Assembly: GCA_029834535.1 (NCBI GenBank)
Contig: JAQMWT010000524.1
Location: 310,001-374,000, forward strand
Source: Chrysophaeum taylorii
Lineage: Eukaryota; Sar; Pelagophyceae; Pelagomonadales; Pelagomonadaceae
Length of the DNA: 64,000 nucleotides
Direction of reading: 5' to 3'
Part shown: in pieces, positions 10,763 through 22,000 of the stretch
Layout: every line of letters starts with the position of its first letter
Position numbering within the stretch: the stretch's first letter is position 1
Translations under genes and position numbers: made by a program
Notes under the pieces: generated by a model
The model's database searches: none
What the model was told of the DNA's origin: nothing
The model's input: only the letters and a program-made list of their open reading frames with translations

Positions 10763-13050
10763 ATTGCATCGATTTTCTGGAATAGCGACGATGCGGGTAC
10801 ACCCAGGTACTGGTTTGTACAACTACCTCGTCGCACATGATGTCCGGCGGCAACGTTCGTGCGACCTAGGGGCGGTGCCCACCCATCCTCTCTTCACCTG
10901 TCTCGCGGCTCGGCGATCACCCCGACTAGACCGCGCCTTTCAGGCATTCCTCGCGTGTTCACCCCGAACCCCCGAACGGGATACCCACTTCTGCCTTCCA
11001 GGCATCCCTCCCGTCTCCTCACAATCCAAGCTGGCGGCTACACCTCTATTCGTGCCGCCTTTCGTGACAACCAACCTTCCTCCTCAGCCGAGTATAGTAC
11101 AGCGAGGCTCAAAGAGCTGGCCGCCAGAGTGGAGGAACAAAGAGAAAAAATATGAACTAAGAACCCAACACAAAAATCACTGACATTTGGCCACGATAGA
11201 TACCCTTAGATCCACCGACCGACCGACCGACAAGAGAGGCGCGTCTTCCGCGCACACGCGATTATATCACTCTTGCCTTATTTTTGTGTACACTTGAGAA
11301 AGATATATAGATAGGAGATTGAAAGTTCGTGGACGCTAGGCCCCGTAGAGTCAGTCGCCACAAGAATCTCTCGATTCTCGGCGCCGATTCATACGCTTTA
11401 TGTACGAGAGTTCCGAAGAGCTCCTTGATCGAGCAGGAGAACCGCCCGAGAGACGGACCCTGAGAGATTAGAAAGGAGAGAGGAATAGATCACGGACCGC
11501 CACGCATCGCTGGATTGAGTCAGCCAGCGAGCGAGTGGGCTCGTCGCGACAGTCTTTTTCGCTCTTATCTGTTATTATTGATCACCTCGCTTGCTCGCTG
11601 GTGGTATCACTCATTTAGCAAACGCGAGGACAACGTAAGGAACAGGCCAGAAACCGGCGTCGATGGTGCATGCTCGCTTTGAGATGGCGGCTCAACCGAG
11701 AGACCGGGTATGTATGCGTCAATTTCGCCTGTCGACCTTGCAAAACTCCTCCCAATGCCTTGCGTATCACGAGATGACGTCGATATTAGTGGATTATCTC
11801 GACGTAAACGTTGATTCAGCAAGAAATACTCGTATCTAGGGAGAAACGCTGCTCCAGACAACGTGAGGAGCTCTTGTGATGGGATCGATAGCCATGGTGC
11901 GCCGTTGGACTCGGCGTCAGAGATGGAAGACTAGTCACAGAACGAAGGGACTTGTACCATCGAGAGTGCACACTCTCGACAATAGCCTCCCCCATAGAGT
12001 TCCGGCGTTCGCGCATCGAAGCCGTCGAAACCCGTCGATACACTCAACCTTGGAGTCCCTGACTCGCAAAACTTGGCAAAGCGTGCGAGAAAAAGGAGGC
12101 CGCACCCGTGAGCGAGAGACGAAAGTGTGCTGTCGCACGCGTGCAGTGGTATCCCGCTGTTGTTGGGTTGCTTGTTTCCAAAAAAAGAACCAGCCTCTGT
12201 TGCGTCGTGCGGACGAACAATAATGTTCTCCGATTCCGCAAGAACATCTTGATATCAACAACACCACCCCTGCAAATTACACTCTTGCTGTTCGCCGCGG
12301 CGAAAATTGAATATAAATGGCGGAGTCGCGAAAAACACAGAGCTTGGCCCCTCGTCGTCGTTGAGATTTCGATTTCTTGATGTCGTACTTGCGTCGCTCT
12401 GCGACGACAGATCTTTCGAATGCCATACGAGGCAGGGAATCTAGATTTGCCGCGATTCGTTTTCGTATCAACGAATACATTACGGTCAACTTCGCGAGCA
12501 CTCGACTCGCATCGCACGAAAGAAAGTGACCAATAGTTTGATTGGGTAAACCGACGGCAGCAAGAGCGTCGTTAAGGGCAGCACCGTGGTCGTACTCGAG
12601 CGCGAATCCGAAAGACTCGCAGTCGGCGCCGGCGCTGAACGATACGCGCTTCGCCAAAAAACTCGGTTGTTCAGGAGGTGGAACACGAGTCGGATCAGAC
12701 GATGTACTTGTCGTTGGTAGCGCCGCAGGCGTGCTTGGTGTCGAGCTCTCGAGCTGCCGACGGTCGGAGATTGCGAATCATGGCGCTGAGTTCGGTGAGA
12801 CGGTCGGCGTCCTCCTGCCAGTGGAAAATTATCTGGGTGAAATCGTCGTTCGCGGCGCCGTTTGGCGTCATCGCTGGCAGCAAACCCCAAGGACTGGCAG
12901 GCCATGGCTCTGAGCATGTCGAGACGGTCATCGGCCCGTTTGGTCGTGCCGACGGAGCAAGAGAGAGTGAGGTCCGAATGGTCGGTCGCTTGCAGTGCTT
13001 CGCGCGCACGCGTGACCCGAAGGACTAAGAGTTGGACTCGCGTCGGAATC
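10763..13050. other. Intergenic stretch with possible decayed minus-strand coding
   Basis: No repeat family or RNA gene is seen, apart from short (CCGA)n at about 11215-11230. On the minus strand, 13050-12400 has protein-like pieces in changing frames (for example IIFHWQEDADRLTELSAMIR near 12830 and ALEYDHGAALNDALAAVGL near 12590). They could be an extra 3' exon of the neighbouring gene or remnants of another gene. I cannot assign a function. Confidence 0.4.
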
Positions 13051-16000
13051 TCAAGTCGGCAACTCCGTCGGCGCCCTAGTTGATATATTAGCGCGTGTGT
13101 CAGACCGTGCACTCGTTAAGTTGGACGAGAGACCGTTCGTTCGCAGCGCCGCCGGCGTGCTGCCTGGCGAACCCCAAGAACTGAGAGCCGGTGCTGGTGT
13201 TGGTAGACAATTTGCAAGCCTAGCACTTAAGCGATCCTCCACAGTCAACTTGTAGAGGTCATCGACTTCTGTCGTCGAGAGCGCCTCGTCAAAGACCATG
13301 ACATCGTCGATTGCGCCAACCCATCCTAAGAAGTCGTCGCTGGGCACTTCATCCACGTGCCCAACGACCAGCTCTTGACCGGGGCCTGTCACGACCGGCA
13401 GCAGGGGCGTGTACGTCACCAACAAAGCGCCATCGGCGTGGATCGTCACGTCCACGCCGTCGTAACCGATGCAGAGAAAGTGCCAGTCGTTAGGATCGGG
13501 CACTGTCTCGGACGATGACTTGAAGATCACATTGCAGCTCGTCGGTCCACCTCCGATCCAGTACAAGCGACCGTTGCCAGAATTGAAACGAAGCTCGAAT
13601 CTCGTACAATTGACCTCGCCTCCCGCGTCTCCTGTATGGAATAGCGCGTAAAACGACGAATCTGCTGAGTTGTCCGCGCGAGCCCAAGCGCAATACGTCC
13701 GCGGATCTACCTCATCGACGGCCGTGCCGTCACAAAGCACGTTACTCGAGCCGTTGAAGAATAGAGCGCCAGAAGTGTCATCGAGACGATCGGTCGTTAT
13801 CGTGGCACCTTGGACCACGCAGTTCTGACTATTGCCGGTGTACTCAACAGCCAGACCGTCCTCGAAAGGAAAATAAGCTACCAACCCTGAAAGCTCGAGG
13901 CAAAGTGTTGTCGGCAAGAATGAGGGCTCGGCACTTGGCCCAGTGCTCGGTCCAGCGGATGGAGCAAAACTTGGATTGGACGAGGGAGTGACCGTCGGAA
14001 GTGCCGTGGGCATGCTCCTCGGTGAACCGGAGACAGTCGGAACTAAAGTTGGCCCCGAGGATGGTGCTGCTGTTGGTGGACAATTCGCGAGCCTGACACT
14101 CAAGCGATCCTCAACAGTCAACTTGTACAGGTCATCCACTTCGGTTGTGGAAAGCGCCCTGTCAAAGACCACGACGTCGTCGATTGCGCCAACCCATCCT
14201 AAGAAGTCATCGCTGGGCACTTCGTCCACGTGCCCAACGACCAGCTCTTGCTCGGGGCCGGTGACAACCTGTAGGAGAGGCGTGTACGTCACCAACAAAG
14301 CGCCATCGGCGTGGATCGTCACGTGCACGCCGTCATAGCCGATGCAGAGAAAGTGCCAGTCGTTAGGATCGGGCACTGTCTCGGACGATGACTTGAAGAT
14401 CACATTGCAGCTGGACGGTCCACCTCCAATCCAGTACAAGCGACCGTTGCCAGAATTGAAACGAAGCTCGAATCTCGTACAATTGACCTCGCCTCCCGCG
14501 TCTCCTGTATGGAAAAGCGCGTGGAAAGACGAATCTGCGGAGTTGTCCGCGCGAGCCCAAGCGCAATACGTCCTCGGCGTTTCCCCATCGACGGCCGTGC
14601 CGTCACAAAGCACGTTACTCGAGCCATTGAAAAATAGAGCGCCAGAAGTGTCACCGAGACGATCAGTCGTTGTCGTGGCACCTTGGACCACGCAGTTCTG
14701 ATTATTGCCGGTGTAGTCAACGGCCAGGCCGTCTTCGAAAGGGAAATAAGCTGTCATCCCATCAACCTTGAGGCAAAATGTCGTCGGCAAGGAGGTAGGC
14801 AAGACAGTCGGCGCCGCGCTTGGTTCTGCCAATGGAACAACGGTTGGGTCAGAAGTAGGACTCGTCGTATGCTTTGCCGAGGGCACGCTCGTTAGCGAAC
14901 CCGAGGAATAGACTGTCGGAACTAAAGTTGGCCCCGAGGATGGTGCTGCTGTTGGTGGACAATTCGCGAGCCTGACACTCAAGCGATCCTCAACAGTCAA
15001 CTTGTACAGGTCATCCACTTCGGTTGTGGAAAGCGCCCTGTCAAAGACCACGACGTCGTCGATTGCGCCAACCCATCCTAAGAAGTCATCGCTGGGCACT
15101 TCGTCCACGTGCCCAACGACCAGCTCTTGCTCGGGGCCGGTGACAACCTGTAGGAGAGGCGTATACGTCACCAACAAAGCGCCATCGGCGTGGATCGTCA
15201 CGTCCACGCCGTCATAGCCGATGCAGAGAAAGTGCCAGTCCTTAGGATCGGACACCGTCTCGGACGATGACTTGAAGATCACATTGCAGCTGGACGGCCC
15301 ACCTCCGATCCAGTACAAGCGACCATTGCCAGAATTGAAACGAAGCTCGAATCGCGTGCAGTTAACCCCGCCTCCCGCGTCTCCTGTATGGAAAAGCGCG
15401 TGGAAAGACGAATCTGCTGAGTCGTCGGCGCGAGCCCAAGCGCAATACGTCCGGGGCTTCGCCCCACCGACGGCCGTGCCGTCGCAAAGCACGTTACTCG
15501 AGCCATTAAAAAAGAGAGCGCCAGAAGTGTCACCGAGACGATCAGGCGTTGTCGTGGCACCTTGGACCACGCAGTTCTGATTATTGCCGGTGTAGTCAAC
15601 GGCCAGACCGTCTTCGAAAGGGAAATAAGCTGTCATCCCATCAACCTTGAGGCAAAATGTCGTTGGTACGGAGGTAGGCAAGACAGTCGGCGCCGCGCTT
15701 GGTTCTGCCAATGGAACAACGGTTGGGTCAAATGTAGGACTCGTCGTATGCTTTGCCGAGGGCATGCTCGTCGGTGAACCCGAGACAGTCGGAACCAACA
15801 TTGGCCCCGAGGATGGTGCTAGTGTTGGTGGACAATTCGCGAGCCTGACACTCAAGCGATCCTCTACAGTTAACTTGTACAGGTCATTCACTTCGGTTGT
15901 CGAGAGCGCCCTGTCAAAGACCACGACGTCGTCGATCGCGCCAACCCATCCTAAGAAGTCATCGCTGGGCACTTCGTCCACGTGCCCAACGACCAGTTCT

Positions 16001-19000
16001 TGCTCGGGGCCGGTCACAACCGGCAGCAGAGGCATGTATGTCACCAACAAAGCGCCATCGGCGTGGATCGTCATGTCGACGCCGTCATAGCCGATGCAAA
16101 GAAAGTGCCAGTCCTTAGGATCGGACACCGTCTCGGACGATGACTTGAAGATCACATTGCAGCTGGACGGCCCACCTCCGATCCAGTACAGGCGACCATT
16201 GCCAAAATTAAAACGAAGCTCGAATCGCGTGCAGTTAACCCCACCTCCCGCGTCTCCTGTGTGAAAAAGCGCGTAAAATGAAGAATCTGCTGAGTCGTCG
16301 GCGCGAGCCCAAGCACAATACGTCCGCGGCTTCGCCCCACCGACAGCCGTGCCGTCGCAAAGCACGTTAGTCGAGCCATTGAAAAAGAGAGCGCCAGAAG
16401 TGTCACCGAGACGATCAGGCGTTGTCGTGGCACCTTGGACGACGCAGTTCTGATTATTTCCGGTGTAGTCGACGGCCAGACCGTCCTCGAAAGGAAAATA
16501 AGCTGCCATCCCAGAAAGCTCGAGGCAGAATGTGGTCGGCAAGAATGAAGGAACAGCAGTTGGCACTTTGCTGGGTCCAGCTGGTGCAGTCGAAGCTGAC
16601 GATGGCATTGAGATTGGCGAGACAGTCAGTGTGCTGGTTAGATTTGCGGACGGAGTCTGAGTTGGTTTGGACAAAGGACTGGTCGACATCGTCGGCGTTG
16701 GTGTGCTGACTCCGGAACGCGAAGAACTGACAGTCGGAACTGGCGTTGGCCCGGAGGATGGTGCTGGTGTCGGTGGACAATTCGCGAGCCTGACACTCAA
16801 GCGATCCTCTATAGTCAACTTGTACAGGTCATCCACTTCGGTCGTCGAGAGCGCCTCGTCAAAGACCATGACATCGTCGATTGCGCCCACCCATCCTAAG
16901 AAGTCATCGCTGGGCACTTCGTCCACGTGCCCAACGACCAGTTCTCGCTCGGGGCCGGTGACAACCCGTAGTAGAGGCGTATACGTCACCAACAAAGCGC
17001 CATCGGCGTGGATCGTCACGTCGACGCCGTCGTAGGTGATGCAGAGAAAGTGCCAGTTGTTAGGATCGGGCACTGTCTCGGACGATGACTTGAAGATTAC
17101 ATTGCAGCTGGATGGCCCACCTCCGATCCAGTACAGGCGACCATTTCCGAAATTGAAACGAAGCTCGAATCTCGTACAGTTGACCTCGCCTCCCGCATCT
17201 CCTGTGTGAAAAAGCGCGTAAAATGACGAATCTGCGGAGTTGTCCGCGCGAGCCCAAGCGCAATACGTCCGGGGCTTCGCCCCACCGACAGCCGTGCTGT
17301 CGCAAAGCACGTTACTCGAGCCATTGAAAAATAGAGCGCCAGAAGTGTCACCGAGACGATCAGGCGTTGTCGTGGCACCTTGGACGACGCAGTTCTGACT
17401 ATTGTCGGTGTAGTCGACGGCCAGACCGTCCTCGAAAGGAAAATAAGCTGCCATCCCATCAACCTTGAGGCAAAATGTCGTTGGCAAGGAGGTAGGCAAC
17501 ATAGAAGGTGCCGTGCTCGGTTCCGCAGAAGTTGGATCGGACGAGGGACTGGGTGTTACCGTGGGCGCTCTGCTCAGTCCCGAAGATGGGGCGCTAGTTG
17601 GGCCAGACGAGGGAGTGCTCGTAGGTAGCTCCGTGGGCGCGCTGATTGGTGAGGTTGTGGGACCGACACTCGGAGCTGGCGATGGCACCAAGGTCGGCGA
17701 TGCCGACGGCGCCGCGCTTGGTTCCGCCGATGGCGAATGAGTTGGGCCGAAGGAGGGAATGCTCGTTGGCAGCGCCGTAGGCGTGCTGGTTGGCGAATCC
17801 GAGGGGCTTGCAGTCGGAGCAGGTGATGGTGCCAACGTCGGTGACTTCGTTGGCACCGCGCTCGGTCCCTCCGATGGGACACGAGTTGGGCTTAACGAGG
17901 GGATGTTCGTTGGCAGCATCAAGGGCATGCTCGTTGGCGAACTTGAGGGGCTGACAGTCGGAATTGGCGTTGGCCCGGAGGATGGTGCTGGTGTCGGTGG
18001 ACAATTTGCGAGCCTGACACTCAAGCGATCCTCTACAGTCAACTTGTACAGGTCATCCACTTCGATCGTCGAGAGCGCCTCGTCAAAGACCATGACATCG
18101 TCGATTGCGCCAACCCATCCTAAGAAGTCATCGCTGGGCACTTCGTCCACGTGCCCAACGACCAGTTCTTGCTCGGGGCCGGTGACAACCCGTAGTAGAG
18201 GCGTATACGTCACCAACAAAGCGCCATCGGCGTGGATCGTCACGTCGACGCCGTCATAGCCTATGCAGAGAAAGTGCCAGTTGTTAGGATCGGGCACTGT
18301 CTCGGACGATGACTTGAAGATTACATTGCAGCTGGATGGCCCACCTCCGATCCAGTACAGGCGACCATTTCCGAAATTGAAACGAAGCTCGAATCTTGTA
18401 CAGTTGACCTCGCCTCCCGCGTCTCCTGTATGGAAAAGCGCGTAAAATGACGAATCTGCGGAGTTGTCCGCGCGAGCCCAAGCGCAATACGTCCGGGGCT
18501 TCGCCCCACCGACAGCCGTGCTGTCGCAAAGCACGTTACTCGAGCCATTGAAAAATAGAGCGCCAGAAGTGTCACCAAGACGATCAGTCGTTGTCGTGGC
18601 ACCTTGGACGACGCAGTTCTGACTATTGTCGGTGTAGTCGACGGCCAGACCGTCCTCGAAAGGAAAATAAGCTGCCATCCCATCAACCTTGAGGCAAAAT
18701 GTCGTTGGCAAGGAGGTAGGCAACATAGAAGGTGCCGTGCTCGGTTCCGCAGAAGTTGGATCGGACGAGGGACTGGGTGTTACCGTGGGCGCTCTGCTCA
18801 GTCCCGAAGATGGGGCGCTAGTTGGGCCAGACGAGGGAGTGCTCGTAGGTAGCTCCGTGGGCGCGCTGATTGGTGAGGTTGTGGGACCGACACTCGGAGC
18901 TGGCGATGGCACCAAGGTCGGCGATGCCGACGGCGCCGCGCTTGGTTCCGCCGATGGCGAATGAGTTGGGCCGAAGGAGGGAATGCTCGTTGGCAGCGCC

Positions 19001-22000
19001 GTAGGCGTGCTGGTTGGCGAATCCGAGGGGCTTGCAGTCGGAGCAGGTGATGGCGCCAACGACGGTGACTCTGTTGGCAGCGCGCTCGGTCCTGCCGATG
19101 GGACACTAGTAGGTCCGGACGAGGGAGTGTTTGTTGGCAGCGCCGTGGGCGTACTGGTTGGCGAACCAGATGGACTCGCAGTCGGAGCGGGGGATGGAGA
19201 AGACGTCGGCATTGCGGTCGGCACCGCGCTTGGTCCTGAAGATGGGACGCGAGTTGGGCTTGACGAGGGAGTGCTCGTTGGCAGCGAAGTGGGCGTCCTG
19301 GTTGGCACATCCGAGGGACTTGCAGTCGGAGCTGGCGATGGCACCAAGGTCGGCGATGCCGACGGCGCCGCGCTTGGTTCCGCCGATGGCGAATGAGTTG
19401 GGCCGAAGGAGGGAATGCTCGTTGGCAGCGCCGTAGGCGTGCTGGTTGGCGAATCCGATGGGCTTGCAGTCGGAGCAGGCGATGGCGCCAATGTCGGTGA
19501 CTCTGTCGGCGTCGAGCTCGGTCCTGCCGATGGGACATTTGTAGGGCCGGACGAGGGAGTGCTTGTTGGCAGTGCCGTGGGCGTACTGGTTGGCGGACCC
19601 GAGGGTCTTGCAGTCGGAGCGGGGGATGAAGCCGTCGTCGGCATGGCTGTTGGCGCCGCGCTCGGTCCCGCCGATGGGACGCGAGTTGGGCTCGTCGAGG
19701 GAGTGCTCGTTGGTAGCGAAGTAGGCGTCCTGGTTGGCACATCCGAGGGACTTGCAGTCGGAGCTGGCGATGGCACTAAGGTCGGCGATGCCGACGGCGC
19801 CGCGCTTGGCTCCGCCGTCGGGGAGCTAGTTGGGCCTAAGGAGGGTGTGATCGTCGGCAGCGCTGTAGGCGTGCTGGTTGGCGAATCCGAGGGACTTGCA
19901 GTCGGAGCAGGCGATGGCGCCAGTGTCGGCGCCGCGCTCGATCCTGCCGATGGGACACTAGTAGGCCCGGACCAGGGAGTGCTTGTTGGCAGCGCCGTGG
20001 GGGTACTGGTTGGCGAACCCGAGGGAGTCGTAGTCGGAGCCGTGGATGGAGCGGACGTCGGCGAGGCGGTCGGCGCCGCGCTGGGTGCTGGCGATTGGCC
20101 ACTAGTCGGGAGGGACGAGGGAGTATTTGTCGGCAGCGCGGTGGGGGTGCTGGTTCGCGTCACCGAAGGATGGACAGTCGGAGCTGACGATGGCGCCGAG
20201 GTCGCCCACGGTTCCGTGCTTGATTTTGCCGATGGAGCACTAGTTGAAGGCGTGGGGAGGGCCGTGGTCGCTCCGACAGGGGAATCCGATGAACCGACAG
20301 TCGGGGATGGTGCCGATGTCCGCGAGGCCGTCGGCGCCGCTCTTGGTTCTGCTGGTGTGACATTCGTAGGGCCAGACGAGGTTGGCGTCGTCGACAGCGT
20401 CCTCAAGTTTGGACTGACAGTTGGTGATGATGCCGAGGTGGGCGAGGCCGTCGGTGCGTGTCTCGGTCCAGCTGTAGGGGGGCTCCTCGAGGGACTTGTC
20501 GATGGCAGGGCTGCGGGCAAACTAGAGGGCAAACTAGAGGAAGTTTCATTCAGCCCTGTCCGCTGTCCTCCCGAGCTCGGCGAAGTGGTTGGCGCCGCGC
20601 TCGGTCCCGCCAACAACTGAGCAGTAGTTGGGTAGGACGCGAGGATTGTAGTTGGACACGCCGTAGGAATGTTCGCCGGCGAACTCAACGGATTGGCAGT
20701 CGGCCAATTCCCCGCGGGACTGATCGAAGGCGAGCTTGCTGGCAAGTCCGACGAGAGAGTCGGCGTTGACGCCAAGGTCGGCAAGGTGGTCGGTGCCACT
20801 CTTGGTGCTGTAGAAGGAGCGCTTGTTGCGTCGGACGTGGGACGGCTCGCTGACACGTCGTCGATGGTCGGGCTCAAACTCGAGGGAGTGATCACGATGC
20901 CCGCTCCAGATGAGGTCGGGGAGGCAGGATGTGCAGCGCTCGGTGTCCGAGATTGAGCAATAGCTGGTGCTCCCGAGGAGGGGCTGCTCGTTTGCAGCGC
21001 CGCCGGCATGCTTCCCGGAGCCCCCGTGACATCCGGAGCAAGCGTGGAGGTCCGCGAGGCCGTCTGTGCTGCGGTCGGTGCTGGTGACGATGCACCACCA
21101 TTTAAGTCAGACAAGCAGGGGGTGCTCGTTGGCAATATCGTGGGCGTCGTGTTCGCTGGCGAACCCGACGGACGCGCAATCGCCAACCTTCGCGTTGGCG
21201 AAAAAATTCTTTTCTGCGGTTGATTGCTCTGTTTTGCCGACGACGGAGTACAACTTGGGTCCAGGGAGGGTCTGGTCGATGGCAGCGCTGTGGGCGTGCT
21301 CAACGATGACGACCCCGTGGGACTTATGACTGCAGCTGGCGATGACACGGAGGCAGTTGGCGCCGCCGTGCTTGGCCCCGCGGCGGCTCGAACGCGCGTT
21401 GGGTAGAGCGAGCGCCCGCTGTTGGTTGTTGGTGTCAGCAGCAGCAGCAGCAGCTCGGGGGGCTGGGAGTTCGAGTGACTGGGAGTCGGCGCGAGCGATG
21501 ACCCCGAGGTGGTCGGGGAAGCCGTTGGAACCCTGCTCGGTCCCTTCAAGGATGACGTATCACGCGTCGGGTGGTGGTGGTGGTGGAACGAGGGACGCGC
21601 GAGTGGCACTGAAGGCGAGTACTTCGACGCGGCGAGCGTCGGCCCAAAATCAAAAGTCGAATGATGAGTCGGGGAGACCGACGGTGTGCTTGGTTTAGGA
21701 GACGGAAAAGACGTTGGGTCGAACGGCGGACTCATCATACTTAATGGTGGTGATGGGGACCAGGAAGACGGAAAGTTCGACTCCTCCTCGCTCCGAGGAG
21801 GCCGCCTCGACGGGCGGAGCGAAGGCTCGTCCGCGGGCGCAATCGACAAAGGCGTCGGCATCATCGAGGTGGTAGGCTCGGAGCCTGGCGGGGTCGGCGA
21901 AATAGAAGGCACGCTCGTATTGATCGTCGGCGAGAGCGATGACGCACACGTATATTCTTGATCGTAGCCTCGTCCGTTGAGTTGGGTGTGTGCGGCATTG

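Noticed and set aside
10755-11183. 142-codon plus-strand frame after the kinase gene
   Set aside because: Composition and lack of motifs suggest 3' UTR or intergenic sequence; it overlaps the alternative kinase end.
18798-20620. Plus-strand GVLVGSAVGVLVG frames and minus-strand RRCQRALPRP frames over the PST region
   Set aside because: They are other-frame readings of the Pro/Ser/Thr repeats of the giant LamG gene.
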